A DNA stretch of 64,000 bases from Dehalococcoidia bacterium (lineage in GTDB: Bacteria > Chloroflexota > Dehalococcoidia > SpSt-223). The notes under the pieces are model-generated. The model was not told the origin of the DNA. It saw nothing but the letters and a program-made list of their open reading frames with translations, and searched no databases. This document shows, piece by piece, positions 15,893 to 25,122 of the stretch; the stretch's first letter is position 1, and each line of letters starts with the position of its first letter. Location: the NCBI GenBank assembly GCA_026003895.1, contig BPIC01000005.1, positions 62,001 through 126,000 of the forward strand. The letters are read 5' to 3'. Both the position numbers and the translations under genes were made by a program.

Positions 15893-16314
15893 TCCACTCG
15901 GTCGCGCCTTTTCGGGACGAATTGCGAAACCGGAATTTGTACTGAATTGCCGCCTGATGGACCCTGAGCGAGGACCGCTCCTCCTCGCGCGAGGCGTGTG
16001 ACGCGCCGTTGGCGGTATGCTCCGTCGGCCTCGGTTCATTGCGATTTGCCACGTCCCGCCTGCCCCAACGTCGCTGGGTTGCCGAGATCAGTCCGAGACG
16101 AGGCGGGTCGGGGCGCGGCTATAGCGGGAACGATCGAGCGAACCGCCGCGAGCGGTGGGCTGATTGAATCGTAATCCGGCTGTCGTGGACGTCAACTCGC
16201 CGCGCCGGGCGCTACACGGGGGTTTCCTCCTTACCCTGTTTCGGGCACGATCACCGGGCACAACGGGCGCCGAGGGCGGACCGTTGAAGTGAAAAACGGC
16301 ACAGGAGATTTGCG
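15893..16314. other. Divergent intergenic region with alternative-pairing segments
   Basis: About 420 bases between two divergent starts, with no gene seen. The segment 15968-15994 reads GCGAGG, then CCTCGC, then GCGAGG, so the middle piece can pair with either flank; the last 12 bases form a perfect palindrome (15983-15994). It lies 76-102 bases before the start of the MgtE_N/CBS gene, where a leader would be. Near the right end, CACAGGAG serves as ribosome site for the chagasin-domain gene. Confidence 0.4.
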
Positions 16315-17496
16315 ATGTTTCGATCTATTCAGGCCACCGCCCTAGCTGGCATGCTCCTGCTCGCGGCTGGCACCGCCGTGCTCGCCCAGTCGCCGCAGGC
16401 GATCAAGTCGGCCGCCCAAGCGCGCGTCCAACAGCTTGCGCCTTCCGTCCCGATTGAGCGGGTGACCCTCAGCAGCGTGGTGGGTTCGTGGGCGACCGTC
16501 GTTGTCTACCCGCCTCCCGGCGTCACCGACCCGGCGATTGTCGTCCTCGAGAATGTCGACGGCGTTTGGACCGCGGTTGCCGGTCCGGGCACGGCGTTTC
16601 CGCCCGGCAGCATTCCCGGAAATCCGCCGGCGGATTTGTTTTGGTCAAACCCGTATGTCGGGACCGCCGCCGATCAGGCCGTCGCTGCGATCGGCTGCAC
16701 GCAGCCGGTGGGTGGGGCGATCGCGCTCCAGATTCCTTGCGATGCATCCGTCGTCAGCGCTGGCAGCGTCCTGACCGTGACGGGCCCGGCCTCGACCACG
16801 TCGGGTTTCAGCGGACCTATCTACGAAATGACGTTGACCCGCCTCGGCCTCGCGACAGGACCCTTTGACGATTGGGCCTACGCACGATTGCAACAAGACG
16901 CCGCGGGCCTGCTGCTGCCGGACGGCAGCAGTGCCGTGCAAGCCGTGCGCTATTACGAGATGACGTCCGCGAATGTCCTGCAGGCGGACATCTTCGGTGG
17001 TGACAGCACGATTCGCTGGTTCTACTTGCAAACGGCGCCGGATGCGGCGGTCGTTCAGCTCAAGACGCGAGTCTATCCTGTCGAAAACAACCGCGCCGCG
17101 CCGCAGGCGCAGGCTGCCCTAACGCTTGCTCTTCGGTCGGCGCAGCCTGGCGAGGATAGCCCTGCTTGGGACTCCCCCACAGCACCGACCTTCACCGACC
17201 CAGCCCAGCCGATCGAGGTGCGCACCGGTCAATTTTTCGCGATCGCGCTTCAATCGAATCCGACCACCGGTTTTTCGTGGCAGCTCGACCCAACGCCGTC
17301 CCCAGCAGTCGTTGTTCTGGTCACGTCGCGCTATCAGCCGCCGTCTCAGGGGCGTCCCGGCGCGGGAGGAACGCAGCTGATGACTTTCCACGCCGTCGGA
17401 CCGGGCCAAGCGACGATCACGTTGAACTACGCCCGGCCGTGGGAGCAGGGCACGCCGCCTGCTCGCACGGTGCAGTTTCACGTGACGGTGCAATAG
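16315..17496 (+). CDS. Secreted protein with C-terminal chagasin-type protease-inhibitor domain
   Basis: A 393-residue exported protein with a signal peptide (1-24, cleavage after VLAQ). Residues about 300-393 form a chagasin (I42) domain: NPTTGFSWQ is the NPTTG loop, followed by a GAGGTQLMTFHA strand and ARPWEQG, the RPW-type loop; these three loops block the active site of papain-like cysteine proteases in known members. The middle (about 30-290) contains a putative GerMN-like or unknown beta-rich region that I cannot assign. The ATG follows AGGAG at good spacing. It stands alone between two minus-strand units. Inhibition of extracellular cysteine proteases is a family-based inference. Confidence 0.78.
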   Translation: MFRSIQATALAGMLLLAAGTAVLAQSPQAIKSAAQARVQQLAPSVPIERVTLSSVVGSWATVVVYPPPGVTDPAIVVLENVDGVWTAVAGPGTAFPPGSIPGNPPADLFWSNPYVGTAADQAVAAIGCTQPVGGAIALQIPCDASVVSAGSVLTVTGPASTTSGFSGPIYEMTLTRLGLATGPFDDWAYARLQQDAAGLLLPDGSSAVQAVRYYEMTSANVLQADIFGGDSTIRWFYLQTAPDAAVVQLKTRVYPVENNRAAPQAQAALTLALRSAQPGEDSPAWDSPTAPTFTDPAQPIEVRTGQFFAIALQSNPTTGFSWQLDPTPSPAVVVLVTSRYQPPSQGRPGAGGTQLMTFHAVGPGQATITLNYARPWEQGTPPARTVQFHVTVQ

Positions 17497-17751
17497 CCGC
17501 TTCCCAACATTCGGCTGGCGCGTTGGACGTCCGCCGTTTGGCGAGCAGCTCGCAAACGATCTGGTTGACGATCCCCGGCGTTTCCTTCGCGGCAGGACCT
17601 TCGAACACGGCCCGCCGTTGAGCGTCGGTGCGTCTGGCGATGAGCGTCCGAGGCGTCTGCCAACTTCAGAGCATGACGAGTCCCTTGCCAGAAGGCGAGG
17701 GTCGTTTCCATCGGACGCCTGGGCCCGCTCTTCAGGTCGCCACGCTCCGGA

Positions 17752-18876
17752 TTAGGGGGTCCAGAGGGGGGATTCTCGTTTTGGCGCTGCCCGGCGGGTA
17801 TCAAAGCCAGCCGCCCCGAAAATCTCACGTGCGACAAGCCGGGCGCTGAACGGCGTTTCGGCGCTCTCGGACTCGGCGAGTGCGACGGCGGCAGCGAGGG
17901 CGCGTTTGGCGGCGAGCTGGCGGTCGCTGAGCCAGAACATCAGAGCCGTTTCTTCGAGGATGAGGCGAAGGGCGAGCCTTACCGGTGGTGTGAAGACTTC
18001 GCGGTGCGCCCGCTGGGCGAGGGCGATGAGCTGGCTTTCGCGGGACACGCCGACAACGAGCACAGGCGACCGACTGATGCGGAGCGCTTCGGCGCGGTAG
18101 CGCTTGCCGGCGTCGTCCGGCAGGCCGAGCGCGGCGAGCTCCGGCTCATCCAAGATGGCCCCGGAATGTTCAAGCAACGTCGGATCGAGCTTGACCTCGA
18201 GAGCACGGACGTAGCGATAGATCAGCGGCTCGGTGTATGGATCGGGCTCGGGGAGATAGCGCTCGGCCTCGAGGAACGCCGGCGGGATACCGTGCCCGCT
18301 GGCGGTGTTGCGCTTCATTGCCTCGCGCAGCCGATGCGCGGCGTAGTCGGCGGGGATCTGATGCCATCGCCCGTCACCGCCGCCCTCGGCTTGCTCTGCC
18401 AGCAGGTCCTGCAGGTGCTTTTCGATCGGTTTGGCGATATCACGCCAGTCGACGGCTCGAATGCCGAACCGTGCATCGACCCCGACGCTCAGCTCACGGC
18501 GGGCGCCAAGCATACCCCGGACGTAGAGCCGGACAATTTGGCTCCAGTTGGAGTCGAAGCTGCTCATCGCTCCACCGAGCAATGTCGGCTCAGGCCGCTC
18601 GGCGGTTGGAGCGGTTGGAGTTGGAACGATCCCCGCGGATTTGAGGCGGTGGAGGGCGGCCCGCGCAGCCTTGCGCACCAACTTGTCGGGATCGTCGGCG
18701 AACTGCTGCAGACGGTCGGCGGCGGCTTGCGAGCGCGTCGCGCCCAACGCCTCGATCGCGGCGAGCCGGTGTGCCGGGTCGTCGAGGAGTGGGACGAGGG
18801 TCGACACGGCGTCCGGTCCCGTTTCTCGGGCAGCGCCGAGAAGCTCCTCGGCGGCGTGGCGGTTGCTCGCGGTCAT
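17752..18876 (-). CDS. HEAT-repeat protein with uncharacterised C-terminal domain
   Basis: A 374-residue cytosolic protein. Residues 1-85 carry two or three HEAT-like repeats (LVPLLDDPAHRLAAIEALGA, LQQFADDPDKLVRKAARAAL). The remainder, which includes a long helical stretch with SPVLVVGVSRESQLIALAQR, matches nothing I recognise. Its ATG overlaps the TGA of the DUF512 radical SAM gene, so the two are translationally coupled and probably work together, for example with the HEAT protein as adaptor. Beyond this no function can be stated. Confidence 0.7.
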   Translation of the reverse strand: MTASNRHAAEELLGAARETGPDAVSTLVPLLDDPAHRLAAIEALGATRSQAAADRLQQFADDPDKLVRKAARAALHRLKSAGIVPTPTAPTAERPEPTLLGGAMSSFDSNWSQIVRLYVRGMLGARRELSVGVDARFGIRAVDWRDIAKPIEKHLQDLLAEQAEGGGDGRWHQIPADYAAHRLREAMKRNTASGHGIPPAFLEAERYLPEPDPYTEPLIYRYVRALEVKLDPTLLEHSGAILDEPELAALGLPDDAGKRYRAEALRISRSPVLVVGVSRESQLIALAQRAHREVFTPPVRLALRLILEETALMFWLSDRQLAAKRALAAAVALAESESAETPFSARLVAREIFGAAGFDTRRAAPKRESPLWTP

Positions 18877-20267
18877 TGGAGTGTTGCCGCCCAGCGGAAC
18901 AGTTCGCGCATGGTTCCTACCGGTCCAACAGGGACACCCAACCTCCGCTCAAGGTTGGCGGGCGTCGTGTCATCGAGGAAGCGAGTCCCTTCGCTATTCA
19001 GCATTGCCCGAGGGATGGCCACACCGTCGCCGAGGTCGCGGCCGGCGAGCGCAGCCACAATATCGCCGCTGGTCAACAGGCCAGAGGCGGTCACTGTTTC
19101 GCCAAAGAATGTGTTGCGAACTGGAATGAACTCAATTGCGACGTTGTCGATGGTGTCCGCCAAGTCGGCAAGCAGCGGCCCAAGCACCGGCGCGATCAAC
19201 TCGCCGGAGACAGCCGTGATCCGGACCGGACGGACGAAGCGCGGCGGTCTTCTGCGGACTGCCTTGGCCTGTTCCACGAGGTCGCGCACCATCCCGATGC
19301 CGTTTTGGTACTGTGGATAGCCGTCGTAGCGGGCGCGCGGAGGAACCGGTAGGCCGGCGCGAAGGTAATACTCGTCCGCAAGGTAGACGAGGTCCCGCCC
19401 GAACTGTCGACGAAACTGCCGTTGGTAGGGCCGAACCAGTTCGACGACGGCGCGCGCTCCGGCGTCGTCAACGAGCGCTGGCCGGACGCCTTGTCGGCGC
19501 AGCCGCTCCGCCAATTCGGGTCGGATCTGCTGGCTGAAGGCTCCGCGCCCGGAAAGGCCGACGGGCACAACGCCGATGGACAGCACGTCCGGAGCGAGCG
19601 CGGCAAGGTCCTCGATCGATCGGCGCAGCGCCTCACCATCGTTCACGCCCGGCAGAACAACAAGCTGGGTGTGGGTCCGAATGCCGTGCGCCGCGAGCCA
19701 ACGAAGTTGCTCCACGACATCCGGCGCGGTCGGATTACCGAGCAACCGGCGGCGCAGCGCTGGATCCGTCGCGTGCACCGAAACATAGAGCGGCGTCAGC
19801 CGCTGCTCGGCGATGCGGATCCAATCGCTGTCGCTGAGGATGGTGAGCGTCACGAAGTTGCCATAGAGAAAGCTCAGTCGATAGTCGTCGTCCTTGAAAT
19901 AGAGCGACCGGCGGAGGCCGGCGGGCAGTCCCTTGAGGAAGCAAAAGGCACAGGTGTTGTTGCACTCGCGAATGCCGTCGAACAGTCCGTCGGCAAAGCG
20001 TAGTCCCAGATCTTCGAACGGCGCTTTCGGCACGATGAGGTCGATCGCGTGCCCCTCGCGCTCAATCGTGAGCCGTGGCCGATGATGGTCCTGCCGAAAT
20101 TGAAGATCGATCTCGTCGAGCACGGGCTGTCCATCAAGAGCGAGAAGCCGGTCACCCGGCCGCACTCCTGCACGGGCGGCAGGACTCTCCGATGCGACCT
20201 CGACGATCAGGCCGCCGGGCGGGCGATGGTTGGCGGCCCGGCTCGGGGAGAATTCGATGCTGAGCAC
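18873..20267 (-). CDS. PDZ-like/DUF512 radical SAM protein
   Basis: A 464-residue protein with a PDZ-like N-terminus (residues 18-60, LIVEVASESPAARAGVRPGD), then a radical SAM core whose CNNTCAFC motif (Cys102, Cys106, Cys109) binds the 4Fe-4S cluster, then the DUF512 C-terminal domain. This architecture is conserved in Cyanobacteria, Firmicutes and Chloroflexota as a putative FeS-containing oxidoreductase of unknown reaction. The start lies 63 bases after the GH81 stop on the same strand, and its own stop overlaps the HEAT gene start. Confidence 0.88.
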   Translation of the reverse strand: MLSIEFSPSRAANHRPPGGLIVEVASESPAARAGVRPGDRLLALDGQPVLDEIDLQFRQDHHRPRLTIEREGHAIDLIVPKAPFEDLGLRFADGLFDGIRECNNTCAFCFLKGLPAGLRRSLYFKDDDYRLSFLYGNFVTLTILSDSDWIRIAEQRLTPLYVSVHATDPALRRRLLGNPTAPDVVEQLRWLAAHGIRTHTQLVVLPGVNDGEALRRSIEDLAALAPDVLSIGVVPVGLSGRGAFSQQIRPELAERLRRQGVRPALVDDAGARAVVELVRPYQRQFRRQFGRDLVYLADEYYLRAGLPVPPRARYDGYPQYQNGIGMVRDLVEQAKAVRRRPPRFVRPVRITAVSGELIAPVLGPLLADLADTIDNVAIEFIPVRNTFFGETVTASGLLTSGDIVAALAGRDLGDGVAIPRAMLNSEGTRFLDDTTPANLERRLGVPVGPVGTMRELFRWAATLQ

Positions 20268-20330
20268 AGGCGAAGTATACCGCTCCCACGCCCATCGTCC
20301 CGACCTGCGTTGGAGGGGCCTGCCGAGCCG

Positions 20331-22673
20331 CTACCGCTGGGCTGCGACCCAAGGGATGTGGACGCGGTGACTGCCGGGTGGCGGAGCCGGTGACGCCGGG
20401 GGACCAGCGGGCGGCGCGGAACCACCGTCGCCGGCGCAGGTGGCGCTTGCGAGCGAACGGGGCGCGACTTCGAGCGCGGCACCGTTGGTGAAACGTGCAG
20501 TGAGCGGTGCGAGGCCGAGGTTGGCAGCTACGCAGGTGCGAACCCCATCCTTGATGACCACGGCGTAGCTCGGTGTGTCGGCAGCGACCGTCGTGTCGAC
20601 GCGACCGAGGCCGTTTAGCGTGGCAATCCAATGATAGGTGTGCGCTCTCGTCTCGCCGCCTTCTGGGTCGTAGGCGCCCTCTCCCAGCTTGGCAAGCGCC
20701 AGCGGGGCGTCGGCGAGCGCGAGAAACGACCAGATGATGTCCGGCCAAACGGTCTCGACTGGGCCGTTCTCCTCGACAAGCTGCGCATAATTGGCGAGGA
20801 CGTACTCTGGCCGGCGTCCGAGATACAGTGACGCCGGCGTGATTGGCAGCATATTGATACCCCGGATCTCCTCCGGGTGTGGCGACCACCACGTCGAGTA
20901 CGAACCGCCGTCCCCCCACAGAATCCCGAGCGCATTCTTGCCGAACCCTTGGGGGAAGACCGCGCGGTCGACGTCAAACCAGTATTGCTCAATGGCCGAA
21001 GCCTCGGTCGTAAACAAATAAATGCCGAGGTCCCGGTACACCGGGTTGTCGGTGGCCATTCCCCAGAGGGCAACGCCAGCCGCGAAGTTCATCGCCTCGG
21101 ACGACGATTCCTGATTGTTGCCGGCTGCAAAGGGGGCATTGCCGGATGCCCACGAGTGGCCGGCATAGGGATCGAAGGTGCGTAGCCGGGGAAACCGCGG
21201 GTCTGCCGCCGGATCGGGGTTGGCGACGTCCTTGATGAGCAGTTCGACCATTGGACCCCAGGCTCGCGCCCAAGCAGGGTCGTAGCGTGCGATCACGGCT
21301 GCCGTGTGAACGAAATACCCGTAGTGAAAATGGTGGTCGTTCAACGAATCGTCGGAGCCGTAGCTCGCGGCATAGCCGATCAGGGTTCCCCACCGGTCGT
21401 CGTAGTAGAACAGATTCGCGGCTTCACCGGGTGAAGCGGTAAACCAATCCTGAAGCACCGCTTTGAGATCGGCAAGGAATGAGTCGCGCGCTTGGTAGTG
21501 GCCGATCTGGTCGGCAATCGGAACCAGCAAGGCGAGTCGCTGGAGCATCTTCCCCATCCAATAAGTGTCCCGGGTCAGTGAGCCGCCGAATCGCTCGATG
21601 GTCGGCTTGCTGGCAATTTCGTCGACGAGACGGCGGAGCCGGGCGGTGTCCAATCCGGCGACGCTCGGCAGAGCGGGGAGAATGCCTCCAAAGGAGTGGC
21701 GCGTGATGAATGACGGCCCGCGCAGTACTCGCATCTCACCCCGGGCTGAGCGATAGCGGTACTCGGTGTTCGGCGTCGCGCCGTTGAGCCACTGATGCCG
21801 GTAGAGCGCGAGCAGCGGCCGGGACTCCTTTCCCTCCTTGGCAACCGAGGACGCGGTGAAGGTCGTGATCACCGCAGAGGCTGCAGCGTCGTAGCGCCAA
21901 GCGACCGAGCCGCCGGTCACAAAGGCAAAGGCGTGGGCGCGAAAGTCGGCAAACGCGCGAGGATCGGGCAGGATCGCGACCGAAAAGTAGTTCTTCCCCG
22001 CGAGGTCCGAACGCAGTGTCGTACCGACGATCGACCAGCTCGCCCCCGCCGGCGCAAAGATCGCATAGTCGCGTCCGTCGATAGAGACGTGGATCGCATT
22101 CCCATCGTTGGCGCGAACCTGAGGGGGGCGGGCAAAGGTGATCAGCGCGTCGGCGCTTGTGCTGCGAACGGCGTAGAGAAAGGGCAGGCCATGGCCAAAG
22201 GTGACCTTCAGCGCCCCGGCCCAATCCGCAGTCACGGTCCAGTCGGAGAAGGCGTCGAGCCGCACCTCAGCGGGCGCCGCATTCAGGCCGGCGAGGCCAA
22301 CGACGAGATCCTCTTGAAAACGTGTCTCGTACTTTCGACCGTCCGGTGTGATCACCGCCTCAGCGGGATAGCCGCCGGCCAGTCCCCCGGCCCGCGCCCG
22401 CAGCGCCCACGGATGAGCGAAGAGATTCTCCGAGTGATGGTCGGGATACGTCTTCCAGACGAGAGACGTCCACCAATCGTTGGTGGGGACAGCGCCGGTC
22501 ACGTTCGGAGTGATTGCTGGCAGGACGGGCGGCCGCTTTGCTCCCGGGGGCAGGATGGTGGTGTAGCTTCCGAGGCCAGTCGGGACAATGGCCTGTGGCG
22601 TGACCACGATCTCTCGGGACGGGGTGATGCTCGCGGCGAGCACAACCGCTGTCAAGATTCCATTCCAGATCAA
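20331..22673 (-). CDS. Glycoside hydrolase family 81 endo-1,3-beta-glucanase
   Basis: A secreted enzyme of about 780 residues expected to cut beta-1,3-glucans (fungal or algal cell walls, callose). Family marks are PTNDWWTSLVW (about 63-73) and the catalytic pieces DSLNDHHFHYGYF, with the likely acid Asp446, and NNQESSSEAMNF, whose Glu522 and Glu526 are four apart as in characterised members. I chose the TTG at 22673 because GGAGG stands 8 bases before it and the product then begins directly with a signal peptide; a GTG at 22760 would add 29 residues. The C-terminus is Pro-rich with a final VHIPWVAAQR. Nothing else for glucan use is nearby. Confidence 0.87.
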   Translation of the reverse strand: MIWNGILTAVVLAASITPSREIVVTPQAIVPTGLGSYTTILPPGAKRPPVLPAITPNVTGAVPTNDWWTSLVWKTYPDHHSENLFAHPWALRARAGGLAGGYPAEAVITPDGRKYETRFQEDLVVGLAGLNAAPAEVRLDAFSDWTVTADWAGALKVTFGHGLPFLYAVRSTSADALITFARPPQVRANDGNAIHVSIDGRDYAIFAPAGASWSIVGTTLRSDLAGKNYFSVAILPDPRAFADFRAHAFAFVTGGSVAWRYDAAASAVITTFTASSVAKEGKESRPLLALYRHQWLNGATPNTEYRYRSARGEMRVLRGPSFITRHSFGGILPALPSVAGLDTARLRRLVDEIASKPTIERFGGSLTRDTYWMGKMLQRLALLVPIADQIGHYQARDSFLADLKAVLQDWFTASPGEAANLFYYDDRWGTLIGYAASYGSDDSLNDHHFHYGYFVHTAAVIARYDPAWARAWGPMVELLIKDVANPDPAADPRFPRLRTFDPYAGHSWASGNAPFAAGNNQESSSEAMNFAAGVALWGMATDNPVYRDLGIYLFTTEASAIEQYWFDVDRAVFPQGFGKNALGILWGDGGSYSTWWSPHPEEIRGINMLPITPASLYLGRRPEYVLANYAQLVEENGPVETVWPDIIWSFLALADAPLALAKLGEGAYDPEGGETRAHTYHWIATLNGLGRVDTTVAADTPSYAVVIKDGVRTCVAANLGLAPLTARFTNGAALEVAPRSLASATCAGDGGSAPPAGPPASPAPPPGSHRVHIPWVAAQR

Positions 22674-22902
22674 GGCGCGAACCTCCGCCGGCGGCGTGGA
22701 AACGCCGGGCCGGCTAAGAAACCGTAACCGAGCAGGCTGCCGTCTTGTCCAGCGAATCACGCTGCGGCAGGCTTGCTCCCCAACAAGGCGGGGGGTTCCC
22801 TTCTTCTCTTCGGCCCCGCGATCCTGCGGCGCAGATCCAGCTACTCGACGTCCCCGCGGCCGAATCGCGACAATCCGCTGCGGTCATCCGAGGAGCCGGT
22901 CT

Positions 22903-23697
22903 ATGTCTGCCAATCCACCATCGCCGCATGGTTGGGATGCTTGGTCGTATGACGCCCGCATGAGCGTTGTCACCCGGCTCGGAGCAGGGGTGCTGGATCT
23001 GCTGGAACCTCAACCTGGCGAGCGTATTCTCGATCTCGGCTGCGGCACGGGGCATCATGCTGCGCAACTCGCTGACGCTGGCTGCGATGTAGAAGGGGTA
23101 GACGCGTCGGAGTCGATGATCGCCCGTGCGCGAGCACTCTATCCTGCGGTGAGGTTTCACGTCGCTCGTGCCGAGGCGCTCGTCGTCGAGCGGCCCTTCG
23201 ATGCCGTGTTCTCGAACGCTGCGCTTCATTGGATGCCGGCAGCGGACCTCGTTGCGGCCCGAGTATTTGCCGCGCTGCGGCCGGGAGGGCGGTTTGTCGG
23301 CGAGTTTGGCGCAAAAGGGAATGTCGCGCGTCTGCGAGCGGCGCTCACCTCGGCGCTGGTCGAGATCGGCGTGCCGGAGGCCGCGCTCCCTTCGCCTTGG
23401 TATTTTCCAAGCCCGGCGGAGTACGCCTCTGTCCTTGAACGTGCCGGTTTTGAGATTGAACTGCTCCATTGCTTTCCGCGACCGACTCCGCTAGAGGGCG
23501 AAGACGGCCTCGCGGAGTGGTATCGGATCTTCGCGGGTGACTTCCTCGCGCTGGCACCGCCGAATGCACGTGCGGCAGTGACGAAGCGAGCGGCCGCGCT
23601 GGCGGCCTCGAGCCAGTGGATCGATGGGCGCTGGATAGCCGACTACCACCGGCTGCGGTTTCGCGCCTTTCGGCCGGCGACGGATCCGGTAGGATAG
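22903..23697 (+). CDS. SAM-dependent methyltransferase (class I)
   Basis: A 264-residue methyltransferase. Motif I ILDLGCGTGHHAAQLADAG, the acidic VEGVDASESMIARAR stretch, FDAVFSNAALHWMP and LRPGGRFVGEFG resemble trans-aconitate methyltransferase-like enzymes. The ATG at 22903 follows AGGAG and gives the expected start (WDAWSYDARMSVV). It is divergent from the GH81 gene (230 bases between starts) and is followed 20 bases later by a CoA-transferase gene on the same strand, so the two form a unit. The substrate is unknown. Confidence 0.86.
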   Translation: MSANPPSPHGWDAWSYDARMSVVTRLGAGVLDLLEPQPGERILDLGCGTGHHAAQLADAGCDVEGVDASESMIARARALYPAVRFHVARAEALVVERPFDAVFSNAALHWMPAADLVAARVFAALRPGGRFVGEFGAKGNVARLRAALTSALVEIGVPEAALPSPWYFPSPAEYASVLERAGFEIELLHCFPRPTPLEGEDGLAEWYRIFAGDFLALAPPNARAAVTKRAAALAASSQWIDGRWIADYHRLRFRAFRPATDPVG

Positions 23698-23717
23698 GGT
23701 GGAGCCGGAGGAGCAGC

Positions 23718-25073
23718 ATGCCCCGTTTACCCCTTGAGGGCGTCCGTGTTCTCGACTTGACGCGAGTCGTTGCTGGACCGTTCCTGACGAAGCAGCTCGC
23801 GGATCTCGGCGCCGAGATTATCAAAGTCGAGTCGATCCAAGTCCCGGACGAAACGCGTTACCAGCGCGTCCTCCCGGCGTGGCCAGACAACCGTCCGGGC
23901 GATCGACCGTGGAACGCGACTTGGTATTTCAACAATCACAACCGCAACAAGCGCGCCATCACTGTCGACATTGGCTCCGAGATGGGGCAGGACATCATCC
24001 GGCGCTTGGCTGCGCTCTCTGATGTGGTTGCCGACAACTATCGCCCAGGCGTTCTCGACAAGGTCGGGCTCGACTACGAGTCGCTCCGCAAAGTGGCGCC
24101 AGACATTATTTCCATCTCACTCTCCGGATTCGGCGACACTGGTCCGTGGCGGAAATTCCGCGCGTATGGGACGACTGTCGAGTTTATGTCCGGTCTCGCC
24201 TCGCTCACCGGCTATCCCGGTGGCGAGATCTCGGCAACTGGGCAACCATACGGTGATTGGTGCTCGGCCATGATCGGGACCACCGCCGTGCTCATGGCGC
24301 TCCACTACCGGCGGCGGACCGGTCGCGGTCAACGGATCGACCTGTCCGAGTCCGAATCGGTCTCCAGCTTGATCGGGGCGGAGATCCTTGGCTTTCAGAT
24401 GACGGGCGAACTCCCGCCCCGAATCGGCAATCGCGATGCGAACATGGCGCCGCACGGCTACTTCCCTTGCTCAGGCCCGGACCGTTGGATCGGCATCGCC
24501 ATTCGGAACGATGATGAGTGGCGAACACTGGCTCGGTTTTTCGGTCGGCCTGAGGTGGCGGACGACCCGCGATTCGCGACGCTGGCGGATCGCAAGGCGA
24601 ACGAAGAGGAGCTCGAGCGCCTCGTGGGCGAGTGGACCGCTTCGTGCGACGCCGAATCGCTATTCCACGAGCTTCAGGCGCTCGGCTTGGCTGCTGCGCC
24701 GGTGAACAGCGCCCGTCAAGTGCTCCTCGATCCGCAACTGCGGGCGCGGGACTATTTCCAGCGGGTGGAGTTCCGCCCAGACCGCCAGATGCCGCCGCTT
24801 TGGTTCGCCAAGAACCCAATCGTCTTTAGTGGCGAGCGGCCGGGCATCCGCTTCCCCGCGCCCGACTTAGGTGAGCACAACCGCGAGATCCTTGGAGGCC
24901 TGCTCGGCATGTCCGACGAGGAACTCGAGGTGCTCGCAATCACGGAAGTGATCGGCGACGCGCCGTTGTCCAGTTTCGATTTCTCGCCGACCGATATCAC
25001 GCTGCTCTATCAGCAAGGCGCCGTCGCCGACGCCGACCCGGACTATCGCCGAACCGTCGGCCTCGACCCCTAG
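23718..25073 (+). CDS. Family III CoA-transferase (CaiB/BaiF type)
   Basis: A 451-residue enzyme of the formyl-CoA/carnitine CoA-transferase family: VLDLTRVVAGPFLTKQLADL, IIKVESIQVPDETR, NNHNRNKRAITVD and GNRDANMAPHGYFPCSG are typical. It should move CoA between acyl groups. The position matching the catalytic Asp of formyl-CoA transferase (Asp169, in a MQDGV context) is Glu213 here (SESESV), as in some subgroups; activity may differ. The ATG follows GGAGGAG. The methyltransferase gene ends 20 bases upstream. Confidence 0.87.
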   Translation: MPRLPLEGVRVLDLTRVVAGPFLTKQLADLGAEIIKVESIQVPDETRYQRVLPAWPDNRPGDRPWNATWYFNNHNRNKRAITVDIGSEMGQDIIRRLAALSDVVADNYRPGVLDKVGLDYESLRKVAPDIISISLSGFGDTGPWRKFRAYGTTVEFMSGLASLTGYPGGEISATGQPYGDWCSAMIGTTAVLMALHYRRRTGRGQRIDLSESESVSSLIGAEILGFQMTGELPPRIGNRDANMAPHGYFPCSGPDRWIGIAIRNDDEWRTLARFFGRPEVADDPRFATLADRKANEEELERLVGEWTASCDAESLFHELQALGLAAAPVNSARQVLLDPQLRARDYFQRVEFRPDRQMPPLWFAKNPIVFSGERPGIRFPAPDLGEHNREILGGLLGMSDEELEVLAITEVIGDAPLSSFDFSPTDITLLYQQGAVADADPDYRRTVGLDP

Positions 25074-25122
25074 AACGCACATCGGGTTCGCGCGGCGCCG
25101 GTCGGGGAGGACTCTGTCGCGG

